Assembly (NCBI GenBank): GCA_002786355.1
Contig: PGCO01000007.1
Span: 54,092 to 118,091 of the forward strand
Direction: 5' to 3'
DNA from: Sediminibacterium sp. FEMGT703S
Lineage (GTDB): Bacteria > Bacteroidota > Bacteroidia > Chitinophagales > Chitinophagaceae
DNA length: 64,000 nucleotides
In this document: one piece after another, positions 16,956 to 26,295 of the stretch
Numbering within the stretch: position 1 is the first letter of the stretch
Layout of the letters: each line of letters begins with the position of its first letter
The notes under the pieces: generated by a model
What the model saw: the letters and a program-made list of their open reading frames with translations, nothing else
Databases searched by the model: none
What the model was told of the DNA's origin: nothing
Position numbers and translations under genes: made by a program

Positions 16956-18992
16956 TTATTTCATGGCTTCCAGCTTTTTTTGCAGATTGAACATTTCGTC
17001 TCTTAATCTAGCCGCTTCTATAAAATCTAAATCTCTAGCGGCTTTCTCCATTTCTTTTTTCACTTTCTTAATGGCCGTTTCTACCTGTGGTATGGTTTTA
17101 AAATCGACTTGTTCATCAGCTACATTAGACAACAGCGATTCTTCTTGATGTAAAGCATAAGGATTAGAAGGATCATAGCCCTTGATGTCTAATACAGAAG
17201 TTTGTGCAAATACTTGTTCCTTGCTCTTGGTTACAGTTGTTGGTGTAATACCATGTTCTAAGTTGTATGCAATTTGCTTGGCCCTTCTTCGGGTGGTTTC
17301 ATCAATGGTTCGTTGCATGCTCTCGGTCATTTTATCTGCATAAAAAATAACCAAGCCATTTACGTTTCTTGCAGCACGTCCAGCAGTTTGAGTTAAAGAG
17401 CGTTCGTTGCGCAAAAATCCTTCTTTGTCTGCGTCTAAAATAGCAACTAACGAAACCTCCGGCAGATCTAATCCCTCCCTTAATAAATTCACTCCCACCA
17501 ATACATCAATTACCCCCAAACGCAGATCACGCAAGATTTCTACGCGTTCTAAGGTATCTACATCGGAGTGGATGTATTTTGATTTAATATTTATGCGGCC
17601 CAAATATTTATCCATTTCTTCCGCCATTCTTTTAGTTAACGTAGTTACTAAAACACGATCTCCTTTTTTAACTCGGTCGTCAATGGCATCTAATAAATCA
17701 TCAATCTGATTGGTGCTGGGTCTTATTTCTATCGGTGGATCTAATAAGCCAGTAGGTCTTACTACCTGTTCTACTACAACGCCACCCGTTTTTTCTAATT
17801 CATATTCACCTGGGGTCGCACTCACAAAAATGGTTTGACCTGTTAAGCTTTCAAATTCATGAAAGTTCAAAGGACGGTTGTCCATGGCACTGGGTAATCT
17901 AAATCCATAATCAACCAAGACCAGTTTTCTGCTTCTATCGCCTCCGTACATACCAGCAACTTGTGGAATGGTTTGGTGGCTTTCATCAATCACGCATAAA
18001 AAATCTTTGGGAAAATAATCGAGCAAACAGAATGGTCTTGTACCGGGCTTTCTTCTATCAAAAAATCTTGAATAGTTTTCAATCCCATTGCAATAACCCA
18101 ATTCACGGATCATTTCTAAATCATATTCTACTCTTTCCTTTAAACGAGACGCTTCTATAAACTTACCTACCGATTTAAAATAGTCCACTTGCAACATCAT
18201 TTCATCTTGTATCTCGTGCATCACTTCAACAATCATGTCTTTAGGAGCAAGGTATAAGTTGGCGGGGAATATAGCTGCCGTGTCCATTAAGCCTATCCGC
18301 TTGTTGGTAGCGGTTTCTATACTTTCAATCTCTTCAATTTCGTCTCCAAAAAAAGTAACTCGGTAGCCAAAATCTACATAAGGCAAATTGATGTCTACCG
18401 TATCTCCTTTAACCCTAAATGTACCGCGAGTAAAATCGCCCTGCGAACGATTATACAACGAATTAACCAATGCATGCAAAAAACCTTGTCGAGACAATAC
18501 TTGTCCTTTTTGTATGCGGATGATTCCATTCTCGTATTCCGTAGGATTTCCCATACCATAAATACAACTCACACTTGCCACCACAATTATATCTCTGCGT
18601 CCACTCAATAATTGAGAAGTAGCTTGTAATCTTAGCTTGTCTAATTCTTCATTAATGCTCAGGTCTTTTTCTATATAAGTGCCTGTTACAGGCATATAGG
18701 CTTCAGGCTGATAGTAATCGTAATAACTCACAAAATATCCCACTGCGTTTTCTGGAAAAAATTGCTTGAATTCTCCATAAAGCTGAGCCACTAAAGTTTT
18801 GTTATGTGTTAAGACTAGGGTAGGCCTTTGTACCTGTTGTATTAAATTGGCAATGGTAAAGGTTTTACCACTTCCAGTTACCCCCAATAAAGTCTGGTAC
18901 TGTTCGCCCTCGTTTACCCCATCCACCAATTCTTGTATGGCTTTTGGTTGATCCCCTGCTGGCTGGTAATTCGTGTGTAACTGAAAGGGCAT
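16956..18992 (-). CDS. uvrB: Excinuclease ABC subunit B
   Basis: A 678-aa UvrB, the damage-verifying helicase-like subunit of nucleotide excision repair. Visible are 'GVTGSGKTFTIANLI' (Walker A, about residue 38), the beta-hairpin 'YYDYYQPEAYMP', 'IDESHQTIPQ' (DEAD-like box), helicase motifs 'LTKRMAEEMDKYL' and 'QTAGRAARN', and the C-terminal UVR domain 'AARDLDFIEAARLRDEM'. I place the start at ATG 18992 (MPFQLHTNYQPAGDQP). An upstream TTG at 19010 lies inside a TAAATTTG promoter box and is unlikely. The gene is alone, divergent from the transglutaminase-like gene. Confidence 0.97.
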   Translation of the reverse strand: MPFQLHTNYQPAGDQPKAIQELVDGVNEGEQYQTLLGVTGSGKTFTIANLIQQVQRPTLVLTHNKTLVAQLYGEFKQFFPENAVGYFVSYYDYYQPEAYMPVTGTYIEKDLSINEELDKLRLQATSQLLSGRRDIIVVASVSCIYGMGNPTEYENGIIRIQKGQVLSRQGFLHALVNSLYNRSQGDFTRGTFRVKGDTVDINLPYVDFGYRVTFFGDEIEEIESIETATNKRIGLMDTAAIFPANLYLAPKDMIVEVMHEIQDEMMLQVDYFKSVGKFIEASRLKERVEYDLEMIRELGYCNGIENYSRFFDRRKPGTRPFCLLDYFPKDFLCVIDESHQTIPQVAGMYGGDRSRKLVLVDYGFRLPSAMDNRPLNFHEFESLTGQTIFVSATPGEYELEKTGGVVVEQVVRPTGLLDPPIEIRPSTNQIDDLLDAIDDRVKKGDRVLVTTLTKRMAEEMDKYLGRINIKSKYIHSDVDTLERVEILRDLRLGVIDVLVGVNLLREGLDLPEVSLVAILDADKEGFLRNERSLTQTAGRAARNVNGLVIFYADKMTESMQRTIDETTRRRAKQIAYNLEHGITPTTVTKSKEQVFAQTSVLDIKGYDPSNPYALHQEESLLSNVADEQVDFKTIPQVETAIKKVKKEMEKAARDLDFIEAARLRDEMFNLQKKLEAMK

Positions 18993-19007
18993 AACTAAAA
19001 TATTGAG

Positions 19008-19015
19008 CAAATTTA
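19008..19015 (-). promoter_or_regulatory. Candidate -7 element of uvrB
   Basis: On the minus strand this reads TAAATTTG, a perfect TAnnTTTG, ending 15 bp before ATG 18992. It contains the TTG that could be mistaken for the uvrB start. Confidence 0.45.
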
Positions 19016-19088
19016 GCGGCTAATTGACCAAATCGGCCATTTTACTGCTTTTTAACATCACTTTCAAAAAACTTAATATTAATTAATT

Positions 19089-19104
19089 GTTACCTTTTTG
19101 TAAC
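19089..19104. promoter_or_regulatory. Palindrome GTTAC-N6-GTAAC in the uvrB divergent gap
   Basis: An inverted repeat GTTAC/GTAAC with a 6-nt spacer, 20 bp upstream of the GTG start at 19125. It could be an operator for the plus-strand gene or chance; no regulator can be named. Confidence 0.25.
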
Positions 19105-19124
19105 TTCAGTGAAATGGGTTAGTT

Positions 19125-20357
19125 GTGAAAAAGAGGGTTTTGACCATATTAATCACCAGTTGCTTGTGCTTTCAACTTACGAATGTTCAAAAGTTGTTTG
19201 CACAAGAAACTTCGCTTGAACGTATTCAAGCGTATATAGATTTTTATGGAGACACTGTTCATACGCCCGGAGTTGGTGCATTACAAGTTCAGTTAGACCA
19301 ACCTCTTTCACCTGCTTCGGTTGAAGCGTTTTACTCCAATATTAATCAGCTCCCATTTAATCAATTAGTTAATAACCTGCTAAGCTATAAGCAAGAAAAA
19401 CAATTAGACGATTGGTTGTTTTATCAGTTGATTAGAACCACAGCGGAATCCATCAGTCCTAAAAAAGAAAACTACCATCGCTACACCCTATACAAATGGT
19501 TTTTCTTAAATCAAACAGGTTATTCAGCAGTTACCCGTTTAAGAAATGATACACTATTATTGTATGTTCAGTCCAATGAAAATGTATATGATATTCCCTC
19601 CATGTTGTACAATCAAGAACAGTATATCTGTTTAAATTACCATGATTATGGAAACGATATTGATTTTAAACAAGGGCGTTTTCAGGATATCAAAGTAGTT
19701 ACACGAAATAATGCTGCGAAGGGTTTTTCTTACAAGATTAATCGGATGCCCGATTTTAACCCCGACAGTTATGAAATAAAGCCAATTCAGTTTGCTTATG
19801 GCCAACGCAATTATGAGTTTAAAGTAAAAGTGAACAAGTCTATCAATAAACTCTTCAATAACTATCCCTCTGTTGAGTATGCTGTACAGTTCAATGCGCC
19901 ATTAAGCAGTGCAACTTATCAATCCTTAATTCCGGTGCTTAAAAAAACAGTTGCCGGGATGGATCAAAAAAAGGGGGTAGATTATTTAATGCATTTAACC
20001 CGTTCTTCTTTTGCATTCGAGAACGATGCTACATTATACGGCAAGGATAAAAGGTTTTCTCCTGAGCAAACATTATTTTCCGAATACAGCGATTGCGAAG
20101 ACCGCGCTGCTTTCTTTTTTTACCTAGTGAAAGAGATTTATAATCTTCCAATGATTGTATTGTCTTACCCTCAACATGTTACTGTTGCGATTCAGTTTGA
20201 TACCCCACAAGGAAACCCAATCGTATACAAGGGTAATCAATACTGGGTTTGCGAGCCTACGCCTCAGTTTAAAAATTTAAAAATTGGACAGGGTATTCCT
20301 TCACTTAAAAAAGAAGCTTTTGAAGTAGTGTACGAATACCAACCTGCTTATCGCTAA
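19125..20357 (+). CDS. Exported protein with a transglutaminase-like C-terminal domain
   Basis: A 410-aa protein starting at GTG 19125 with a signal peptide (TILITSCLCFQLTNVQKLFAQ). The C-terminal third shows a Cys-His-acid arrangement like the transglutaminase-like/NLPC fold: 'EYSDCEDRAAFFFYL' near residue 326, 'SYPQHVTVAIQFD' near 352 and 'YWVCEPT' near 376. The N-terminal two thirds are unclassified, with 'NYEFKVKVNKSINKLF' as part of a beta-rich stretch. Papain-like hydrolase or cross-linking activity in the periplasm is inferred from these three motifs only. It stands alone between divergent uvrB and the convergent PPIase gene (3 bp away). Confidence 0.7.
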   Translation: MKKRVLTILITSCLCFQLTNVQKLFAQETSLERIQAYIDFYGDTVHTPGVGALQVQLDQPLSPASVEAFYSNINQLPFNQLVNNLLSYKQEKQLDDWLFYQLIRTTAESISPKKENYHRYTLYKWFFLNQTGYSAVTRLRNDTLLLYVQSNENVYDIPSMLYNQEQYICLNYHDYGNDIDFKQGRFQDIKVVTRNNAAKGFSYKINRMPDFNPDSYEIKPIQFAYGQRNYEFKVKVNKSINKLFNNYPSVEYAVQFNAPLSSATYQSLIPVLKKTVAGMDQKKGVDYLMHLTRSSFAFENDATLYGKDKRFSPEQTLFSEYSDCEDRAAFFFYLVKEIYNLPMIVLSYPQHVTVAIQFDTPQGNPIVYKGNQYWVCEPTPQFKNLKIGQGIPSLKKEAFEVVYEYQPAYR

Positions 20358-20360
20358 TCA

Positions 20361-20951
20361 TTATTTTCGCCTGATTGTTTTAATATACACGGGTGGATCT
20401 AAGTAATGATTAATCTCTTTTAAGTTGTGTATTTTTCTAACAATCGGCATTCCTCTTACAACAGATCCAAAAGCAGCAAAACCAAGTCTGTCTTCAATAT
20501 TTTCTCCGCCGTAATCAAAGCCGGTTTCATCTTCTACCATGATAAAAAATTCTGGGCCAGCAGAACCAGGCTCGTTTCTTGCCATAGAAATCGTTCCCTC
20601 TTTATGCAAAATGCCTGTTTTATTAGTGGGCTCGTGAGGAATACCTTGAAGACTTTGTGCTAATGCATTGTTTGATTTCCAAATTCCACCTTGAATTAAA
20701 AATGCTTTGGGTGCATTGGAGGGTTGATTATACATGCTTAAGACCCGATAAAAATTGGATTTATTATAAAACCCCGAATCTATATAAGACAAAAAAGCGT
20801 TTGCCGTTAAAGGTGCCCTATCCGTGTATAACTCAATTTCAATATCTCCATATCCTGTTTCTATTATTACATGTGGTAAGCCTTTTTTGGTTTCTTCTTT
20901 ACAAGAGGTTGCGAATATTACAAGGAAAAATATAATTAGACGAATAGGCAT
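20361..20951 (-). CDS. Cyclophilin-type peptidyl-prolyl isomerase, lipoprotein
   Basis: A 196-aa lipoprotein: the leader MPIRLIIFFLVIFATSC ends in a lipobox cysteine. The cyclophilin domain follows with 'VIIETGYGDIEIELYTDRAP' at its start, 'FYRVLSMYNQPSNAPKAFLIQGG' read across the core, 'GTISMARNEPGSAGPEFFIM' with its conserved MAR, and 'FAAFGSVVRGMPIVRKI' near the end. It should catalyse proline isomerisation in the periplasm. ATG 20951 is chosen over an upstream TTG (20969) because it starts the lipoprotein signal. It lies 20 bp after the phytase-like gene on the same strand. Confidence 0.88.
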   Translation of the reverse strand: MPIRLIIFFLVIFATSCKEETKKGLPHVIIETGYGDIEIELYTDRAPLTANAFLSYIDSGFYNKSNFYRVLSMYNQPSNAPKAFLIQGGIWKSNNALAQSLQGIPHEPTNKTGILHKEGTISMARNEPGSAGPEFFIMVEDETGFDYGGENIEDRLGFAAFGSVVRGMPIVRKIHNLKEINHYLDPPVYIKTIRRK

Positions 20952-20971
20952 AATTGAAAATTTAAACAAAG

Positions 20972-22123
20972 CTATTTCGTTTTTAATCCCATTAAGATGA
21001 TTTGTGAACGTTGTAGGGGGCTAAAATTATTATCAGCAACCAATAAAACAGTTCTATTTCCATTAGGTAACAGGGGTCCCAAAGAAATGCCTTCAATATT
21101 GTCGGTAAAAATTCCCAATTGATCCATATTCATCAATAGTTTTTTTTTCATCGGTTGGTATAGTGCGGTGTCTTTTAGGGTAGCTATATTGGTAACATCA
21201 GAGGCAGCACCATAATCTGCTAAATAAATTTTAATGGTACAAGGTAATCTGCCTGTTGAAAACGATCGTTCTAATACTAATAATTGATTATTTCCTATCC
21301 ATAAAAACTCTGGGACTCCATTAACAATAAAGCCATTAGAAGGATTGGGTTGATGCGCTACTGGATCTAATTCATAAGCAAATTGCTTGATGCACTTTTT
21401 TGTTTTAGTATCAAATGCAAAAAAACGAATCATGGCTTTATTGGGCTGCAAATCTGCCCTAGGTCCATCTTCCTGAAGCGGCTCTTCTACATTGAGCATG
21501 AGTGTACGATATTGGTCTGCATAACTCATTCCTTCTAATACCCCATTTTGTCTGGGGCCTTTTTCTATTAAACTCATATAGAGATTGGCTGGCATTTGTA
21601 AGCTGTCTTTCCATGCTCCGTTTGTATCAATAAAATAAACTGCTGGATTAATCAAAATGCTTTCCTTCGGACTAATGGATCGCTCTCCTTCACTGCTCCA
21701 CACCAATTGATTGATCCCTGGATGATAGCGCATGCTTTCCGGATCAGGCGTTTGAGTAGGATCGGTTTTTGCGCTTGGATATGTTTTACCCTTATTGTCT
21801 TGCAAAAATGCGCGGCTGATAAAAGCCACGGTATCAATCTTATTGTTTTTAATGGCAATGGTGGCTGTATAAAATCGTGCTGGATTAATCGCTGAACGAT
21901 CATCGCTAATTAAGTAAAACTGATCTTTTTTTACATCATAATCAATAGACGACAAACCTCCTACGGTGGTTTGCATAAACTGAAAATTATTGGGAATGGT
22001 ATAAGTATCTAAGTATTCTAAGCTAGCGGTTTCAATTGGCTTCTCTACTGTAATTTGCTTTATACTCTTACAGGAAACAGTACTAAAAAAAAACAGAAGA
22101 AGGGTTGGTAGAATATATTTCAT
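20972..22123 (-). CDS. Phytase-like esterase-domain lipoprotein
   Basis: A 383-aa protein with a lipoprotein-type leader (ILPTLLLFFFSTVSC). The body matches the 'esterase-like activity of phytase' family, recognised from 'TTVGGLSSIDYDVKKDQFYL', 'DPESMRYHPG', 'NGVLEGMSYA' and 'DNIEGISLGPLLPNG', spread over the length as in a beta-propeller. Family members are periplasmic or surface proteins with poorly defined substrates. It is followed by the PPIase gene (20 bp) and preceded by the response regulator gene (9 bp), so it may be co-transcribed with the two-component pair. Confidence 0.78.
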   Translation of the reverse strand: MKYILPTLLLFFFSTVSCKSIKQITVEKPIETASLEYLDTYTIPNNFQFMQTTVGGLSSIDYDVKKDQFYLISDDRSAINPARFYTATIAIKNNKIDTVAFISRAFLQDNKGKTYPSAKTDPTQTPDPESMRYHPGINQLVWSSEGERSISPKESILINPAVYFIDTNGAWKDSLQMPANLYMSLIEKGPRQNGVLEGMSYADQYRTLMLNVEEPLQEDGPRADLQPNKAMIRFFAFDTKTKKCIKQFAYELDPVAHQPNPSNGFIVNGVPEFLWIGNNQLLVLERSFSTGRLPCTIKIYLADYGAASDVTNIATLKDTALYQPMKKKLLMNMDQLGIFTDNIEGISLGPLLPNGNRTVLLVADNNFSPLQRSQIILMGLKTK

Positions 22124-22132
22124 ACAATAGTA

Positions 22133-22747
22133 TTATAAGCGATTGACCTTTGCGTATTGGACCACCATTGCAGTGTTTTTTAAATTAAGTTTTCGAAGAA
22201 TATTTCTACGATGGGTATTAATGGTTAATACACTTAAATTAATAGTGTCGGCTATTTCCTGACTAGTAAGTCCTTTACTAATTAATGCAATAATTTCTTT
22301 TTCTCTTTTGCTTAGACCTCCATCTTGGTCTGTTAATTTTGAATCCATTTCTTCTCCCCACATATAAACATTGTTTCCCGATACAACTTGCTCTATGGTT
22401 TGAATTAATTCGTCGGAGGAAAGATTTTTAATGATATATCCTTTAATACCCAATAAACTGCATTGGTGCATAATGTCGCTGTCATTCTCCATGCTCAAAA
22501 TAATAATAGCCGCATTAGGGTATTTATGCAATATTTTTTTGGCTACTTCATATCCATTTCCGTCGGGGAAATGATAGTCCAACAAAAAAATGTCTGGCCT
22601 TCTATCTTCATATAATTGAAAGGCATCCTTTGCAGTAAAGGCTTCTCCAACCCAATTGATCCATTCTTGGTCTTTTAAAACGCTCTTTATGCCTTGCGCA
22701 AAAATTTTATGATCGTCGGCTATCGCAACTTTAGTTCTATTTAGCAT
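22133..22747 (-). CDS. NarL/FixJ-type response regulator
   Basis: A 204-aa regulator with an N-terminal receiver ('VAIADDHKIFAQGIK', phosphoacceptor Asp in 'DIFLLDYHFPDGNGY', Lys in 'GYIIKNLSSDE') and a C-terminal LuxR-type helix-turn-helix ('LSKREKEIIALISKGLTSQE', 'LSVLTINTHRRNILRKLNLK'). It starts at ATG 22747, overlapping the kinase gene by 11 bp; an in-frame TTG at 22777 is less likely. With the upstream kinase it forms a cognate two-component system. Confidence 0.92.
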   Translation of the reverse strand: MLNRTKVAIADDHKIFAQGIKSVLKDQEWINWVGEAFTAKDAFQLYEDRRPDIFLLDYHFPDGNGYEVAKKILHKYPNAAIIILSMENDSDIMHQCSLLGIKGYIIKNLSSDELIQTIEQVVSGNNVYMWGEEMDSKLTDQDGGLSKREKEIIALISKGLTSQEIADTINLSVLTINTHRRNILRKLNLKNTAMVVQYAKVNRL

Positions 22748-24590
22748 TAAATGGGGTTTTCGATCCAACAATTTCAATTACAATACTAGTCCCTTTTGTG
22801 TTTGAATCTATCAAAATTTTTCCATTTAGGTACTCTACTCGGTATTTGATGTTTTTCAGACCAATCCCTTCAGATTGGTTAGGAATAAACCCAACACCAT
22901 TATCTTCTACCAACAAAGTAATTATATCGTTATTTTTTTCTTCCCACAAAGAAATGTACACTTCCGTTGCTTGGGCATGTTTTTTCACGTTGTGAATTAA
23001 CTCCGATACAATTCTATATAATCCTGCTTCAACAGCCAATGGAAACCTTGTTGTGAGGGAACAATCAAAATAGGTTTTAAACTCATTAGATAAATTCCAC
23101 CTAGCAACCGTTTTTTCCAAAATAGCCACCAATCCTTTTTCTGGTAGGTTTACAGGCATTAAGTCGTGTGCTATATTTCTAAGATCTTCAATTGCTTCTG
23201 ATAATTGATTATCTAGCCAATGTTGATTATTGGGCTCTTGCTTTAGCTTGTTGAAAGCACCTATTCGAATACTACCCAATAAACCCCCTAATCCATCATG
23301 TAATTCACGGGCCAGCCTAGACCGTTCTTCTTCCTGTGTTTGTATAAGTCTATCTGCGTATTGGCTTCTTTCTAAATCTAGTTGCTGCTTGGCTTGTTCT
23401 CTTTCTCTCTTATAATGATTGTATCGTTGTGTCAAGCCAAAAGAAAGTATTGTACTATTAGCTAAAATTCCAATGGCAGATCCATATTTATTAATAAAGA
23501 ATACCCAGCTGTCTTGTACATGGTATTGTGATAAAATAATCAAGATGCTAAAAATAGCATGAGCCATAAATGCTGCTAAATAAAATAGGGAAATTGCTTT
23601 TGCGTTTTTATAGCTTTTGAAAATGAAAAACATAACTGTAAACATCGAAAGCAACCACAAAATATTAGCAACACTAAGCGTTAAATACCTAATCCATTCG
23701 TTGGCTATTGATATATTGCTAGTTATAAAAATGCACAATAATAAAATCAGCAATAATTGTAGTGCTCTGGTAAAGCCATTGTACAATGGCTTTTTTTCAT
23801 TTGGGGCAAAATATCTTCTACTTAATTCAAGAAGTAAAATAAATGAAGTAGTACTAAAAATCGGTCTTGCTTTACTGGCCATATCGGGATGGTTGGGCCA
23901 TAAATACTGGAAACCTAGACCCCAATTAGATATAACCCAAAGAGCCGCAGAACTCACAAAAAGGATATAAAATAAATGAATATTATCTCTGAGTGAAACC
24001 CATAAAAATAAATTCAGTAAAACCAGAAAAATCATCCAACCAACAAATATTCCGTAGGCCATTTTTTGATCGGATAAGTATTGTATCATATCTTTTTCTT
24101 CCACAAATCTTATAGGAAGATCTATAGATTCCCCTTTTTTATCTACCTCAATTAATATTGCTTGGGTATGATTCGGAATTTTAAACCAAAAATCAGGATC
24201 ATTTAACTCACGTTGTTTGAATTTAAAATAATCGCCTGATTGAAAACTAAGGTTCAGTAAATTATTGTTAATTGCATAAATATTGATTTTATTGATATGC
24301 GGGTTTGCAATTTGCAAATAATTCACTTCTGGTTGATTGGTCCTGATATAGACCCACCATTTAAATTGAGTAAATCCAGGATTAAAATAACCATTTCGAA
24401 TGCTATCTTTTTTTAGCAATAGTGCGTCAAGGGCTTTTTCTGGTGTATAATCAGCCTCATCAGCTAAAACATATATAACCGGCTCTTGATAATTTTCTTT
24501 TGCTTGTGTAATGGTATAAATCCAATATACTAATCCAGTAAAAAAAAATAAGCTGAAAATGATGGCAATGGGCTTGTTGCTTCTTTTCAT
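22737..24590 (-). CDS. 7TM-DISM sensor histidine kinase (HisKA_3 type)
   Basis: A 617-aa membrane kinase. An N-terminal TM helix (10-27) is followed by an extracytoplasmic sensing domain (about 35-175, beta-sandwich 7TMR-DISMED2-like), then seven predicted TM helices (about 178-390). A coiled-coil linker with 'LIQTQEEERSRLARELHDGL' carries phosphoacceptor His431, and the HATPase domain has 'SELIHNVKKHA' (N box) and 'VEDNGVGF', 'GIGLKNI' (G boxes). Such kinases respond to small ligands bound outside the membrane; the ligand is unknown. It overlaps its NarL-type regulator by 11 bp. Confidence 0.92.
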   Translation of the reverse strand: MKRSNKPIAIIFSLFFFTGLVYWIYTITQAKENYQEPVIYVLADEADYTPEKALDALLLKKDSIRNGYFNPGFTQFKWWVYIRTNQPEVNYLQIANPHINKINIYAINNNLLNLSFQSGDYFKFKQRELNDPDFWFKIPNHTQAILIEVDKKGESIDLPIRFVEEKDMIQYLSDQKMAYGIFVGWMIFLVLLNLFLWVSLRDNIHLFYILFVSSAALWVISNWGLGFQYLWPNHPDMASKARPIFSTTSFILLLELSRRYFAPNEKKPLYNGFTRALQLLLILLLCIFITSNISIANEWIRYLTLSVANILWLLSMFTVMFFIFKSYKNAKAISLFYLAAFMAHAIFSILIILSQYHVQDSWVFFINKYGSAIGILANSTILSFGLTQRYNHYKREREQAKQQLDLERSQYADRLIQTQEEERSRLARELHDGLGGLLGSIRIGAFNKLKQEPNNQHWLDNQLSEAIEDLRNIAHDLMPVNLPEKGLVAILEKTVARWNLSNEFKTYFDCSLTTRFPLAVEAGLYRIVSELIHNVKKHAQATEVYISLWEEKNNDIITLLVEDNGVGFIPNQSEGIGLKNIKYRVEYLNGKILIDSNTKGTSIVIEIVGSKTPFNAK

Positions 24591-24624
24591 ACTGTTGAAA
24601 TAAAGTATTGAATTTATTTACAAA

Positions 24625-26280
24625 TCATTTTAGAAATAGGGGGGGGTGAATACTTTCCCAATTGGTAGACTGCTGATAGTATTTTGCAGCTAATAATATT
24701 GCTGCCTCATTATAAAGATTTCCAATGAAGCTAATGCTAGTAGGCAATCCAGATCTTTTATCGAACCCCGAAGGAGTACATACTACAGGTTGACCGGTTA
24801 AATTGGTAATTGCAGATTGATTTCCACTTCCTCTTGTTGGGCAAATAAGTACATCAATTTGTTCAAGTGCTGCATGAACTTTTTGCTGTAATTGATAACG
24901 CATTCGATTGGCGTTTACATATTCAACCGCAGGAACTAATCTGGATACCCTAAAACTATTGGGCCAATCAAAAGGTCCCTGTCTTGATAATTCATCATCA
25001 ATATTAAATCGGGTTAAATCATCAAAAGCAGCTGCAGATTCTGCACTTATAATCACATCCATCATATTGGCTTTATAAACCGCAGTATCTGGAAACTCAA
25101 TAGGAATTAATTCAACACCCATTTGTTTAAATGATTCCAAAACCTTCCATTCATTTCTTGATGTGTCTTTAATTAAATCAAAATAGTTTTTTGCAAACCC
25201 AATTCTCAGCTTTTTTATATCACCCTCTGGTTGATAATTAAAAGGAATATTCACCGCAGAAAGGTCCTGTCCATCTGTTCCATGAATAAAACTAAATACT
25301 ATTGCTGCATCTTCAGCAGATCTACAGATGGGTCCTATCTTATCTAAGCTCCAGCTTAAAGCCATTGCGCCTGTTCTACTAATTCTTCCAAATGTTGGCC
25401 TTAATCCGGTTGCTCCACAAGTAGAGGACGGAGATATGATTGATCCCCATGTTTCAGTTCCTATTGCAAATGGTACCAAGCCAGCAACGGTTGCTGAAGC
25501 TGAACCTGCAGAAGAACCAGATGAACCTGTTCTAAGATTCCATGGGTTTTTAGTTCTGCCTCCATACCAGTAATCTCCCATTGCCAGTGCGCCTAATGTA
25601 AACTTAGCAACCAATACAGCACCAGCTTCTTTTAAGCGATTATATACATAAGCATCTTCCTCAATTACCTGATCTTTATAAGGTGTTGCGCCCCAAGTGG
25701 TTTTTGTTCCTTTTACCGAAAACAAGTCTTTTAACCCATAGGGTATGCCATGTAAGGGACCTCGGTATTTTCCTGCTGCAATTTCAGCGTCTGCACTCTT
25801 AGCTTGTTCTAAAGCCAACGATTCGGTAATTGATATAACACACTGTAAGCTATCTGCATGCTGTTTAATACGATCAATAAAAAACCTAGTTAGTTCTACA
25901 GAACTTATTTTTTTGTTCTTGATTAACATGGACAAGTCTGCAATACTATAAAAAGCTAATTCAGCTTTATTATCGGGCAATTGAACCTTCTTATTAAACT
26001 TCCATTTAATCTGCTTTTGTTTAATATTAATTTGTAACCCAGGTACCATTGGATTTTGCCATAAACTCATGGGAATGGCATTATTCACTTTGATTTTGTG
26101 CATATCCTTATATACACTTAGATTGTCTTTAATGCCAGCGTACATTGTATCCACTTCTTTCTTAGTAAATTGCAAATCAAACAACTTAGCAGCCGATACA
26201 ATATCTTGTTTCTGTATCGTGTCTTGTGCAACAGATTGTAATCCTAATAAGAGGGCAACAAAAAATGAAATTCTTTTCAT
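24625..26280 (-). CDS. Exported amidase-signature family hydrolase
   Basis: A 551-aa amidase with signal peptide (MKRISFFVALLLGLQSVAQ). The Ser-cisSer-Lys triad is visible: Lys in 'GIPYGLKDLFSVKGTKTTWG', cis-Ser in 'TGSSGSSAGSASATVAG', and the nucleophile serine in 'GTETWGSIISPSS'. The Ser-containing loop reads TETWGSI in place of the common TDTGGSI, a minor variant. It probably hydrolyses amides in the periplasm; the substrate is unknown and it is unlikely to be GatA, which is cytoplasmic and shorter. It is the last gene of a long minus-strand run that begins with the pseudo-esterase at 30706. Confidence 0.88.
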   Translation of the reverse strand: MKRISFFVALLLGLQSVAQDTIQKQDIVSAAKLFDLQFTKKEVDTMYAGIKDNLSVYKDMHKIKVNNAIPMSLWQNPMVPGLQINIKQKQIKWKFNKKVQLPDNKAELAFYSIADLSMLIKNKKISSVELTRFFIDRIKQHADSLQCVISITESLALEQAKSADAEIAAGKYRGPLHGIPYGLKDLFSVKGTKTTWGATPYKDQVIEEDAYVYNRLKEAGAVLVAKFTLGALAMGDYWYGGRTKNPWNLRTGSSGSSAGSASATVAGLVPFAIGTETWGSIISPSSTCGATGLRPTFGRISRTGAMALSWSLDKIGPICRSAEDAAIVFSFIHGTDGQDLSAVNIPFNYQPEGDIKKLRIGFAKNYFDLIKDTSRNEWKVLESFKQMGVELIPIEFPDTAVYKANMMDVIISAESAAAFDDLTRFNIDDELSRQGPFDWPNSFRVSRLVPAVEYVNANRMRYQLQQKVHAALEQIDVLICPTRGSGNQSAITNLTGQPVVCTPSGFDKRSGLPTSISFIGNLYNEAAILLAAKYYQQSTNWESIHPPLFLK

Positions 26281-26295
26281 AAATATAGATTCTAA

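Noticed and set aside
18990..19010. TTG start for uvrB at 19010
   Set aside because: The TTG is part of a TAAATTTG promoter box; ATG 18992 gives the family-typical N-terminus.
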